Assembly: GCA_003242115.1 (NCBI GenBank)
Contig: QBMP01000059.1
Span: 1-17,695, forward strand
From: Phormidesmis priestleyi
GTDB lineage: Bacteria > Cyanobacteriota > Cyanobacteriia > Phormidesmidales > Phormidesmidaceae
DNA length: 17,695 nucleotides
Reading direction: 5' to 3'
The position numbers were made by a program, and so were the translations under genes. The notes under the pieces were generated by a model. The model saw only the letters and a program-made list of their open reading frames with translations, was not told the DNA's origin and made no database searches. Shown piece by piece: positions 8,344 to 15,418 of this stretch; positions within the stretch are counted from its first letter, which is position 1; the number at the start of each line of letters is the position of its first letter.

Positions 8344-10189
8344 GGTGATAGGTGGGTGATGGGTGAGATGGTTTTATTTTGCCTTTAGAATGCTCGATTG
8401 CGATCGCGTCTAAAGGCGAGTTTTTTAGATCGTTTACGTCTATTGTAGCTGCGCTCAGTTGGCCGTTGAGTTGGCGATTGAGCGCACTGATCACGGCGTA
8501 AAAAGAAGCGGTGACAATGTTTTCGTGAATGCCAATGCCGTAGGTGCCGCCTTGCTGAGTGATGATTTCGATCAGCGCGATCGCCTGCCCTTCACTGCCG
8601 CTGGTAAGCGATCGCTCTTCATAGTGCCGCACCTGAATGAAGCCAAATGCAAATCTATCAGCAAATCCATTCGCAAATTGCTCGAAGAATTCCTGGGAAT
8701 TTAGCGCATTAATAAACGCATCAATCGGGCCATTGCCTACGCCTGATAACGTTAGCGTCTCGGCTGTCATCTCTGAGTTAAGGCATACAGATAGGCACAC
8801 AGACAGTTCTGTATCGCTGCTATCAGGCCGGGAATGAGCCGGTGAATAATGATGAGAGCGGTAGCCTATAGGCGCTGTTGTTAAGCAGTACTCTGATTTG
8901 AAGATCTCCCACAGCGACTGAGCAGACATCTCCTTACCGGCTGTATCCATGACCTGCTGTACGCTTTGGCTAAATTCTATCTGCAAGCGCCTCGGCATCA
9001 CTACGCCATAGTCTCGCTCTAATAAAAAAGCAATACCGCCTTTACCCGACTGACTATTAACCCGCACAACAGATTCATAAGATCGCCCGACATCGGCAGG
9101 ATCCATTGGCAGGTAAGGCACTGCCCAAATATCTTGCGGTGAGCGGGCAGCAAAGCCTTTCTTGATGGCATCTTGATGAGAGCCTGAAAACGCTGTAAAA
9201 ACTAGCTCTCCGGCATAGGGATGGCGAGGGTGCACGGGTAGACGAGTGCAGTCTTCAGCAACTCGCACCAGATCGTCCATATGAGAGAAATCTAACCCTG
9301 GAGAAATGCCCTGGGTGTAAAGATTCATCGCTAGCGTGACCAAATCGACATTGCCAGTGCGCTCACCGTTGCCAAATAAACAGCCTTCTATTCTCTCAGC
9401 GCCTGCCATTTGCGCCAACTCCGCAGCAGCGACGCTACAGCCGCGATCATTGTGAGGATGAACACATAAGACGACGGCATCACGATAGGCCAAATGATCA
9501 TGCATCCACTCTACCTGATCGGCAAATATGTTGGGCGTGGAAACTTCTACGCTGGCCGGGAGATTGATGATAGCTTTGGCTTGGGCGGTCGGCTCCCAAA
9601 CCGATAAAACTGCATTACAAATGTCTCTAGCAAAGGGCAATTCAGTCGAGGTAAACACTTCAGGAGAATACTGAAATCGCCATGAAGTCTCAGGGTGCAT
9701 TTTGGCCAGCGATTTGATCAGGGCGGCAGCTTCGGTGGCAAGGAGAATGGTGTTGGCTTGGTCTAGCTTAAAGACGACTTGGCGAAAGAGCGGAGCAGTG
9801 GCATTGTAGACATGCACAATCGCCTTCGGAATCCCTTGCAAGGCTTCAAAGGTGCGGCGGATAAGCGCTTCGCGGGCAGGCGTCAGCACTTGCAGGGTGA
9901 CATCTGTTGGAATCAAATCCTGTTCAATGAGATGGCGTAAAAAGTCAAATTCTGTTTGCGACGCCGAGGGAAATCCGACTTCAATTTCTTTGAAGCCGAT
10001 ATCGACTAAGGTACGAAATAGCCTGAGCTTACGGGCGATGTCCATCGGTTCGATTAAGGCTTGATTTCCGTCACGTAAGTCGGTGCTGAGCCAAATCGGT
10101 GGCTTGGTGATGGTTTGATTGGGCCAAGTGCGATCAGGCAAGTGAATGGGGGCGAAGGCAGCGTATTTCGAGGCAGGCTGAATCAACAT
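8330..10189 (-). CDS. leuA: 2-isopropylmalate synthase (long form)
   Basis: LeuA condenses acetyl-CoA with 2-oxoisovalerate, the first committed step of leucine synthesis. The product has 619 residues. The DRE-TIM barrel shows STDLRDGNQAL (35-45, Arg39/Asp40), HPHNDRG (244-250, metal-ligand His244 and His246) and GCLFGNGERTGN (269-280). The C-terminal regulatory LeuA dimerisation domain starts about 475, with GVGNGPIDAF. The N-terminal form and length fit the second LeuA type (fungal/actinobacterial-like), rather than the shorter 500-residue enterobacterial type. The linker about 443-470 is non-conserved and contains a repeat (CLSVCLN), from a 12-bp imperfect DNA duplication near 8783-8806. 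It overlaps the oxidoreductase gene by 14 nt. A 430-nt upstream region may hold leader regulation. Confidence 0.95.
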   Translation of the reverse strand: MLIQPASKYAAFAPIHLPDRTWPNQTITKPPIWLSTDLRDGNQALIEPMDIARKLRLFRTLVDIGFKEIEVGFPSASQTEFDFLRHLIEQDLIPTDVTLQVLTPAREALIRRTFEALQGIPKAIVHVYNATAPLFRQVVFKLDQANTILLATEAAALIKSLAKMHPETSWRFQYSPEVFTSTELPFARDICNAVLSVWEPTAQAKAIINLPASVEVSTPNIFADQVEWMHDHLAYRDAVVLCVHPHNDRGCSVAAAELAQMAGAERIEGCLFGNGERTGNVDLVTLAMNLYTQGISPGLDFSHMDDLVRVAEDCTRLPVHPRHPYAGELVFTAFSGSHQDAIKKGFAARSPQDIWAVPYLPMDPADVGRSYESVVRVNSQSGKGGIAFLLERDYGVVMPRRLQIEFSQSVQQVMDTAGKEMSAQSLWEIFKSEYCLTTAPIGYRSHHYSPAHSRPDSSDTELSVCLSVCLNSEMTAETLTLSGVGNGPIDAFINALNSQEFFEQFANGFADRFAFGFIQVRHYEERSLTSGSEGQAIALIEIITQQGGTYGIGIHENIVTASFYAVISALNRQLNGQLSAATIDVNDLKNSPLDAIAIEHSKGKIKPSHPSPTYHHEIL

Positions 10190-10315
10190 GTTTGTTTTTA
10201 TTTTTTGTTTTGTACGGTAAGTCAGGGCGGTTTAGCTGGCATTGAGTCTGGGGCTGTGCGAGATTTACGGCAGGCTATGCTGATAGCTGTGATAGCAGCC
10301 GTGGTGGCAGTCGTT

Positions 10316-10450
10316 TTAAGCAGATGTTGGTAAGAAAGGCCTATAGATGGCGCGATCGCGACGAACACAGCAGACTACGGCACAGCGTAAAGAGAAATAT
10401 TGGGGGGTAAAATAAAATATTATGCGCGCCCGCGCAGCAGCAGCAGCCAT
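10316..10450 (-). CDS. Possible 44-codon leader ORF upstream of leuA
   Basis: On the minus strand an ATG at 10450 opens a 44-codon frame ending at TAA (10316-10318), 126 nt before the leuA start. It begins MAAAAARARIIFYFTPQYF and later contains AVVCCV. There are only two leucine codons, so it is not an obvious leucine attenuator; the five Ala codons in a row are the most striking feature. No Shine-Dalgarno precedes the ATG. It may be chance; conservation would decide. Confidence 0.2.
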   Translation of the reverse strand: MAAAAARARIIFYFTPQYFSLRCAVVCCVRRDRAIYRPFLPTSA

Positions 10451-10548
10451 TTTAGGCTGAAGCTGGAAGTGTGGAGAGTGGCAACTTGGGCGTTCATTGT
10501 TTTTTGCAGTCAGGCTTATGGTTAGGCTGCTTTAAAGGCGCGATAGAT

Positions 10549-10570
10549 TCAGCTGAAGTTCAGCTGAAGT
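10549..10570. repeat. Tandem 11-bp repeat
   Basis: TCAGCTGAAGT occurs at 10549-10559 and 10560-10570. The core TTCAGCTGAA is itself palindromic, so two adjacent dyads are formed. They lie just downstream of the decarboxylase remnant in its direction of reading. Confidence 0.8.
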
Positions 10571-10621
10571 CAAATTGGAAAAAAGTCTTGGTCAAGTAAC
10601 TTTTACAAGACAAATATTAGC

Positions 10622-10981
10622 CTATGAAAAATCGTCCGTCAAGTGCTGAATATTTTGGTAAGGGCCGATAAAGTGAGGCGCATCTTCGGGGAACATGTCT
10701 TTCGCATTTGGCGCGATCGCATTCACCAAACTCAGTCCGCCGACGGTAAACGTGACGACCACTGCCGCCGCGCCCTTGACGCGAGCATAGCCATCGGCGG
10801 CATATCCGGCGTTAAGTTCGTTGCAGCAGCCGATCATTTTCAGCCGATCGTTTTTCAATAGCTGATCGAGCAAGACCAGATTGTAGTCGCCCGGTACCGT
10901 GAAGTAATGCTCCACGCCGATTGATTCGAGCAGATCCGCTAAATAGGTGCCAATGTTAGGTGAGGCATTTGATTCGCGCAT
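10622..10981 (-). pseudogene. Pyruvate/indolepyruvate decarboxylase remnant with in-frame deletions
   Basis: Full-length thiamine-diphosphate 2-oxo acid decarboxylases have about 550 residues; this open frame has 119. Residues 1-85 are the N-terminal domain, including the catalytic-Glu segment CCNELNAGYAADGYAR (52-67). The text then jumps from SLVNAIA to PNAKDMFPEDAPHFIG, which belongs to the central domain near residue 270 of the family, and again to PYQNIQ, which resembles the GPYNxIKNW element of the C-terminal domain. The three pieces stay in one frame up to a TAG stop. The cofactor GDG...NN motif is missing, so it cannot be an active decarboxylase. A start with AGG close upstream is retained. 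The assignment of pieces relies on my memory of the family. Confidence 0.75.
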
Positions 10982-11036
10982 AATCCTAACTCCCTGTTCC
11001 TAACTCTCTGTCATGTTATCTCTTCGGTAATTAAAA

Positions 11037-11483
11037 TTACTCCGGGCGCGATGTTTGATTTCCAGTTATTTCACTCGGCTGAATGCGATAAATGGCGACT
11101 ACGTTCTCACGCCCCCAGGTGTCGATCCAGGTTCTACTGATTGCAGGCGAAAGCGTCGTTGGATTGCGCGCTTTAACCAACTGCGTAATCCGATCAATGT
11201 CTGACTGTTCTGTAAGCCGCTCGGCCAAGCCGATGGCGACAACACTTCGCCAGTGCAGAAGATCTTGAATGTCTTCGATTTGCAAGCACACTTGCGGATT
11301 AGCGTCCATATACTCGGTCTTTTGCCCTTCAGTGGTAAAAATGTAAATGGTTGAGTCTTCTAAATAATATTGGACGGGCACAATATAGGGTTGCCCTTCG
11401 AAAGCACAGCCCAAGTGACCATATCCAACTTGTTGCAAGAGACTCTGGATCTCTTTCGATCCCATGATGTCAATATCTAGCAT
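11037..11483 (-). CDS. PPOX-fold flavin-binding protein (pyridoxamine 5'-phosphate oxidase family)
   Basis: The 148-residue protein fits the pyridoxamine 5'-phosphate oxidase-like split-barrel family (the NimA-like Pyridox_ox_2 type). These bind FMN, sometimes heme or F420, and many have no known substrate. Supporting features are the N-terminal helix SKEIQSLLQQVGYGHLGC, the strands PYIVPVQYYLEDSTIYIFTTEGQKTEYM and VCLQIEDI, and a C-terminal VVAIYRIQPSEITG. AAGGAA lies 8 nt before the ATG at 11483. The start overlaps the end of the pentapeptide-repeat gene by 14 nt, so the two form a coupled pair. Specific function cannot be read from sequence. Confidence 0.82.
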   Translation of the reverse strand: MLDIDIMGSKEIQSLLQQVGYGHLGCAFEGQPYIVPVQYYLEDSTIYIFTTEGQKTEYMDANPQVCLQIEDIQDLLHWRSVVAIGLAERLTEQSDIDRITQLVKARNPTTLSPAISRTWIDTWGRENVVAIYRIQPSEITGNQTSRPE

Positions 11484-11895
11484 TTTTATTTCCTTGATAG
11501 TATTTAGAGTCTGGTCGGGGACGGCCTTGACGAAGTATGAGTTCTTCTAATGTGGCGGCCTCCAAATTCGCTGATTCAAAATTCGATTCTTCTAGAAATA
11601 CACCTGTAAGGTTTGCCCCTGTCAGATTGGCCTGTTTAAAGTTAGTCTCTACCAAGTAAGCACCTTCCAAATCTGCGTTTTCCAGGTTTGCCCTCTCTAA
11701 ACTCGACCTTGTTAAATAGGCTCCCTGGAGGTTTGCCGCCGTCAGATCTGCATCGTTCAGATTCGCGCCGTCCAGATTTTCACCCTCGAAATTGGCTTGC
11801 GTCAAGTCTGGTTGAATCTTGGGATTTTTTTGTCTCCAGTCGTTCCAGATTGCTATTCCCTGTTTTAGCAGGGCTAAGTGTTGTTTATTGGCCAC
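11470..11895 (-). CDS. Pentapeptide-repeat protein
   Basis: The 141-residue protein is built mainly of A(D/N)LxX pentapeptide repeats, about 16 of them, from roughly residue 35 to 120 (ANFEGENLDGANLNDADL and onward). Such repeats form a right-handed square beta-helix; cyanobacteria have many, mostly of unknown role. The short N-terminus (KQHLALLKQGIAIWNDWRQKNP) is the cap common in this group. I choose the GTG at 11893-11895 because a perfect AGGAGG lies 8 nt upstream; an in-frame ATG at 11931 would place that site inside the gene. No signal peptide. The 3' end overlaps the PPOX-fold gene by 14 nt. Confidence 0.88.
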   Translation of the reverse strand: MANKQHLALLKQGIAIWNDWRQKNPKIQPDLTQANFEGENLDGANLNDADLTAANLQGAYLTRSSLERANLENADLEGAYLVETNFKQANLTGANLTGVFLEESNFESANLEAATLEELILRQGRPRPDSKYYQGNKNARY

Positions 11896-11903
11896 GAAAC
11901 TTA

Positions 11904-11909
11904 CCTCCT
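11904..11909 (-). promoter_or_regulatory. Ribosome binding site deciding a GTG start
   Basis: AGGAGG reads on the minus strand at 11909-11904, 8 nt before the GTG at 11895. It argues against the longer ATG start at 11931, which has no such site. Confidence 0.75.
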
Positions 11910-11941
11910 GAGATATATTTGAATGGGTCACTCAGCAATTG

Positions 11942-12087
11942 AGCGCGTACGTTTTTGTATGAGGTGCCAGCAGGACTGGGCGATCGCCTAATCTTCTCTA
12001 GCTTTTTCTCTAGCTTTAACCAACAGAACTCGCACCGCAGACGCTACCGTCGCAATATCTCTATCTACCGGAGAATTTTTATTCTCT
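11942..12087. other. Unassigned gap downstream of the DUF6544-type remnant
   Basis: A 72-codon minus-strand frame (11988-12206) runs through this gap and overlaps the remnant in another frame. Its C-terminal part (VDRDIATVASAVRVLLVKAREKA) looks amphipathic and protein-like, so it may be a coding scrap, but I do not recognise it. No regulatory site is clear. Confidence 0.25.
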
Positions 12088-12285
12088 TTAATATTCAACG
12101 TCAGTTCTAAAAATGTCATCCCCCCATAGACTGTAGATTTTACCCAGGAAGAATGTTCGTTCGGCGCTCTCGCCTTGCACGATAAAACTAGACTGCAAGC
12201 CAGCATCTAGATGTGATGAGTCTGAACTTGCTCCGTTGATTGGTTTTTGTAGCAATCCTGAGAAATTTATTACAAGTCGTCTCAT
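12088..12285 (-). pseudogene. Shortened paralogue fragment of the DUF6544-type gene
   Basis: A 65-codon frame starts at ATG 12285, with GAGG 6 nt upstream. Residues about 20-36 (SDSSHLDAGLQSSFIVQG) match residues of the intact DUF6544-type protein encoded at 13933-14694 (PDSSHLDSTLQSSFIVQG). At DNA level the two share an uninterrupted 29-nt core, and the differences across the DSSHLD codons are all synonymous, so both copies were once translated in this frame. After this segment the frame ends GDDIFRTDVEY, which may correspond to the parent's GEFFRATIDDVIY. The rest of a roughly 250-residue protein is missing. The N-terminus MRRLVINFSGLLQKP has no match in the intact copy. Probably non-functional. 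Confidence 0.55.
12170..12198 (-). repeat. 29-bp inverted copy of 14416-14444
   Basis: The reverse complement of these 29 bases is identical to 14416-14444. It is the core of the paralogous segment between the remnant here and the intact DUF6544-type gene; ends are TTGCA and TGCAAGGCGA. Confidence 0.9.
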
Positions 12286-12367
12286 TTGTATCCTCTTCAC
12301 AGTTTCCTCAACCTTTTTCGATATACTTTTTTAAGGTCGTGAGAGATCGTCGATAAATCTGTGGTTA

Positions 12368-13267
12368 ATGAGAATAAAGTCGATGAAATGGCAACAATTA
12401 ATTCTGGCTTGTCTAGCCACCATTTGCATAATATTTGCAGGCAATGCCCTAGCACAGACTGATATCAATACTAATAATGCTAACCTCATTCATTTTGGCA
12501 GCAGCATAACCGTACCAGAAGATCAAACTGTCGAAAATGCCATTGCGTTTGGTGGAAATGTAACAGTCTCTCCCAATGCTAAAGTTACGAATACGGCGAT
12601 CGCGTTTGGTGGCGATGTCATCTTGAAAAAAGGAGCGCAGGTAGAGGGAGATGCTTATTCCTTTGGCGGGGAAATCCGAGAAGAACCCGGTGCGATCGCA
12701 GGGGGTGAACACGCCACATTTAGCCATCGATATAGCAATAGACATAGCATGATGTCTGGTTCTGATAGAGGTAGAAGTAGCTTCTTCGCTCATTATTTTT
12801 TCCGCGTCATTTTTAGAATGAGTGCTGCTGTAGTCGCCACTGTTCTTGGGTTGATGATCTTGCAGACTAGCCCACAGTTCTTGCCGACTTTAGCAAAAAA
12901 ACTGCGTCAACACGCTGGTCTAGCCGCTCTATGGGGAATCGGCGCGATCGTTTCCTTTGTCTTTGCTACCGTGTTCTTGGCGATTACGCTCATTGGTATT
13001 CCGCTGATTCCACTCTTAGGTCTGACGGTAGTGATCGCAACTATTGTCGGATCATTGGGCGTGGCACTGTTTGTGGGCCAATGCCTAGTTCGTAATGGCA
13101 ATCGATCATTACAGCAGCAGTTTTTGTGGGGCATGGCGATCGTGACCGTTCTAACACTCGTTCCATTTTTCGGAGAGTTGATCGTATTCCTAGTCAATCT
13201 GTTTGGCTTGGGTGCCATCTTGCTATGGAAATTTGGGACAGAAAGACCTGAGATAGTGATTGAGTGA
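12368..13267 (+). CDS. Exported bactofilin-like domain plus membrane domain protein
   Basis: The 299-residue protein has a signal peptide ending near ALA-Q (residues 27-30). Residues about 55-105 carry repeated short units (NAIAFGGNVTV, TAIAFGGDVIL, DAYSFGGEI), the pattern of bactofilin/polymer-forming beta-helix domains. A Ser/Arg/His-rich linker follows, then four hydrophobic helices (about 148-166, 187-208, 210-236 and 258-289). Similar proteins are common in bacteria as uncharacterised envelope proteins; a structural or stress role is inference. An internal ATG at 12383 (MKWQQ) would give a more standard signal peptide. The stop codon overlaps the GTG start of the next gene (GTGA, 13264-13267), which indicates translational coupling with the hydrolase that has since decayed. 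Confidence 0.75.
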   Translation: MRIKSMKWQQLILACLATICIIFAGNALAQTDINTNNANLIHFGSSITVPEDQTVENAIAFGGNVTVSPNAKVTNTAIAFGGDVILKKGAQVEGDAYSFGGEIREEPGAIAGGEHATFSHRYSNRHSMMSGSDRGRSSFFAHYFFRVIFRMSAAVVATVLGLMILQTSPQFLPTLAKKLRQHAGLAALWGIGAIVSFVFATVFLAITLIGIPLIPLLGLTVVIATIVGSLGVALFVGQCLVRNGNRSLQQQFLWGMAIVTVLTLVPFFGELIVFLVNLFGLGAILLWKFGTERPEIVIE

Positions 13268-13955
13268 ACAGGGCAGCATCAATGTTCGTCATTACGATCC
13301 GCAGCCTATATCTGAATTTTAACCAGCGCTCCAAACTGAAAATTGGGCGAGCGATCGCCCGCGTACTGCTGCAAATTCTCGTATTTATTCTGATCGCTCT
13401 AGCGATGATTCCAGTAGCCTTGCTGCCGATTAGCACTACTGTTCCTCCATCGATTCAGATTCTATTTGCAATGGCAGCGGTGGCTCTGCTGATTGCGATA
13501 TTTCGACTGGGCTTTTCCGTGCGTGTAGTTCTTGCGGACTTGCAGGGTTTGTGGCGATCGCCTCCTTGCCATTTTCGCCTCGCAACTATTCGCGTCTATA
13601 CCGCCCATTCTCGATGTCAACAGCCAGCCTATTCCTAACAGCATTGCGGTACTAGAAAAAGTGAAACTCGGCGACAGTAATCAGTGGATCACGATGGGGT
13701 GTGGACTTTCGCAAGCAGGCGACGCGCCTCAAAGCATCCGTTTACTTTCTCATCGGTCGCTACGATGTCAACGCGCCGCCCAAGTTGACCGAGGAGTATT
13801 TCAATATTCTCAGTGCACCACCCAAAGAATTGATTTGGTTCGAGCGATCGGGTCACAGTCCCTGGATGAATGAGTCAGCCAAATTTGTAGAGGTAATGGT
13901 GAATAAGGTTCTGAAAAATACTGGAGGCAGTGATGACCAAACAAATTTCTCTTAA
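13264..13955 (+). pseudogene. Membrane-anchored alpha/beta hydrolase, frameshifted and internally deleted
   Basis: The gene opens with GTG overlapping the upstream stop. In frame 1 it encodes about 100 residues with two or three membrane helices (VLLQILVFILIALAMIPVALL and nearby). Frame 2 then gives IPPILDVNSQPIPNSIAVLEKVKLG and QWITM (to about 13696), the entry to the catalytic domain of an aminopeptidase-like hydrolase family. Frame 3 (from about 13701) gives VDFRKQATRLKASVYFLIGRYDVNAPPKLTEEYF and GHSPW, the C-terminal end with the acid and base residues. The middle, including the HGGPG and nucleophile-elbow region, is absent (likely some 200 residues or more). It cannot encode an active enzyme. 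The 3' end overlaps the next start. Confidence 0.75.
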
Positions 13956-14694
13956 TACGCTATGGGATTCGGCCACATCTCAGGATCGTGTATTCCACGT
14001 AGATGACTATACTCACCTGCCAGAAGCCGCCAGACAATATCTGGGACATGCGATCGCGCCTGGAACACAGCTCGCTTCAGCGGTTCGCTTGAAGATGCAC
14101 GGCGAAATTAAATTGAAAAAGTGGATTCCATTTAAAGCAGAGCAAGTCATCTGTTGGAAACATGGACTGATTTGGAGTGCTACAGCATGGATGAATGACT
14201 TTTTACCCATTGTTGGATCGGATCGGATCATTGACGGCATCGGTGCGATGCAGTGGAAGATTTTAGGACTATTCCCTGTCATGACAGCGGATGGCTCAGA
14301 CATTACGCGCTCTGCTATTGGTCGCCTCCAGGCAGAATCAATGTGGTTACCCTCTGTCTTCTGTGACGATGGCGTTTCATGGACAAGTCCAGATTCATCG
14401 CATTTAGACTCCACTTTGCAGTCTAGTTTTATCGTGCAAGGCGATCGCACCAAACTCGATTTCACACTTGATCAAACGGGTCGCCTCAAAACCTTCAAGC
14501 TACCCCGCTGGGGCAATCCAGACGGTGCTGAGTTCCGGTATGTAGACTTCGGTGGAATTTTAGAGGAAGAGAGCACATTCAGCGGCTACACCATTCCGAC
14601 CTCTCTGCGAGTTGGATGGTACTTTGGCACCGAGCGATTTGAGTCGGAAGGTGAGTTCTTTCGAGCCACGATCGATGATGTAATCTATCGGTAG
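13933..14694 (+). CDS. DUF6544-type (DUF6920) uncharacterised protein
   Basis: The 253-residue product fits an uncharacterised bacterial family recognised by the run PEAARQYLGHAIAPG near the N-terminus, VRLKMHGEIKL, the central PVMTADGSDITRSAIGRLQAESMWLP and the C-terminal LPRWGNPDGAEFRYVDFGG and GEFFRATIDDVIYR. No function is established; family members often carry membrane anchors, which this copy lacks. I choose ATG 13933 because GGAGG lies 5 nt upstream; a GTG three bases earlier is in frame but too close. It overlaps the 3' end of the decayed hydrolase. Part of it (DSSHLD...SSFIVQG) is duplicated in inverted orientation at 12088-12285. Confidence 0.75.
   Translation: MTKQISLNTLWDSATSQDRVFHVDDYTHLPEAARQYLGHAIAPGTQLASAVRLKMHGEIKLKKWIPFKAEQVICWKHGLIWSATAWMNDFLPIVGSDRIIDGIGAMQWKILGLFPVMTADGSDITRSAIGRLQAESMWLPSVFCDDGVSWTSPDSSHLDSTLQSSFIVQGDRTKLDFTLDQTGRLKTFKLPRWGNPDGAEFRYVDFGGILEEESTFSGYTIPTSLRVGWYFGTERFESEGEFFRATIDDVIYR
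14416..14444 (+). repeat. 29-bp copy inside the DUF6544-type gene
   Basis: Identical to the reverse complement of 12170-12198. It encodes LQSSFIVQG within the gene and is followed directly by a HIP1 site (GCGATCGC, 14441-14448), where similarity to the other copy stops. Confidence 0.9.
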
Positions 14695-14752
14695 CTGGGT
14701 CAGGAGCGATCTGTCTACGCGGTGGAGCATTTGTCTGCTGTGGTTTAGACGG

Positions 14753-14772
14753 TTGAAATTGTTTAATTTCAA
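14753..14772. other. AT-rich perfect hairpin
   Basis: TTGAAATT (14753-14760) pairs perfectly with AATTTCAA (14765-14772) around GTTT, 58 nt after the DUF6544-type stop. It is symmetric, weak in GC and lacks a T-tract, so it could be a terminator, an operator for the downstream gene, or neither. Confidence 0.35.
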
Positions 14773-14809
14773 GTAATTCTCAATCAAGAAAACTGATCTA
14801 GGAAAATTC

Positions 14810-15418
14810 ATGTTCTACCTGCCTGCGATTGGCTTCAATTTATTGATTGGCCTCCTTTTATCGGTTGGCCCTGCGGTCGCCGGGATCGCATTTTTCCGAC
14901 GACTTTCAACCGCTTGGCACTTGTTTTTGTTGAGCCTTTGCATCTTCTATGGAATTTCTCCGTTTCTCGTTACTTGGAGCGCACTCGGTTTGGCCAAACG
15001 CTTTGGTTGCTCGGCAGAAGCAATCCGCTTTAGTTGTCCTTCCCCGGTTTGGCTCGGAGACGTTGTTTCTGGACTAGCGATGTCGTACTGGCTGGCAATT
15101 TTTGTCATTCCGTCAGCGATTTTAGGCGTGGTCGGGCTGCTGATTTCTGGGATTTTACAGCATCGGCGCTCCCGAAATGCAGGCAATATTTCAGGGCAAT
15201 CCCCAGCGGCTTTTTACCGAAGTCGCCGCCACAAAATAATTGCAGGCGTTTGTTCAGCGATCGCTCAGCGTTGGCATCAGCCCCTTCAAGTGATTCGGAT
15301 TATCACGGTTGTTTTAGCGATCGTCATTCCTGGATTTATTTTTCTGTACGTTTGGTGTTGGTTGGCATTCCCAATCGAGCCGCGATCGCAACAACAACCT
15401 ATCGGAGAACAATCATGA
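14810..15418 (+). CDS. PspC-domain membrane protein
   Basis: The 202-residue protein has three or four membrane helices in its N-terminal part (about 5-28, 36-58, 88-116) and a C-terminal PspC domain (about 135-192: FYRSRRHKIIAGVCSAIAQ, then VIRIITVVLAIVIPGFIFLYVWCWLAFP). PspC domains belong to envelope-stress systems in which PspC senses or anchors PspA-type proteins at the membrane; here no PspA gene is in the window. The N-terminal helices are not part of a family I recognise. AGGA lies upstream of the ATG. Its stop overlaps the start of the next gene (ATGA, 15415-15418), so the two are coupled. Confidence 0.8.
   Translation: MFYLPAIGFNLLIGLLLSVGPAVAGIAFFRRLSTAWHLFLLSLCIFYGISPFLVTWSALGLAKRFGCSAEAIRFSCPSPVWLGDVVSGLAMSYWLAIFVIPSAILGVVGLLISGILQHRRSRNAGNISGQSPAAFYRSRRHKIIAGVCSAIAQRWHQPLQVIRIITVVLAIVIPGFIFLYVWCWLAFPIEPRSQQQPIGEQS

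Larger units (their letters stand above)
10190..10621. other. Intergenic region upstream of leuA
   Basis: This 432-nt gap separates leuA from the decarboxylase remnant, both on the minus strand. It holds a possible leader ORF (10316-10450), the GC-rich run of Ala codons at about 10425-10448, and a tandem 11-bp repeat at 10549-10570. No classical T-box or terminator could be made out by eye. A promoter for leuA must lie here but I cannot place it. Confidence 0.5.

Noticed and set aside
11896..11931. Twelve-codon N-terminal extension of the pentapeptide gene
   Set aside because: A perfect AGGAGG lies inside the extension and points to the GTG at 11895.
15034..15414. Upstream extension of the zinc-ribbon gene
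   Set aside because: It overprints the PspC-domain gene in another frame; residues are unstructured, and ATG 15415 is coupled to the upstream stop.
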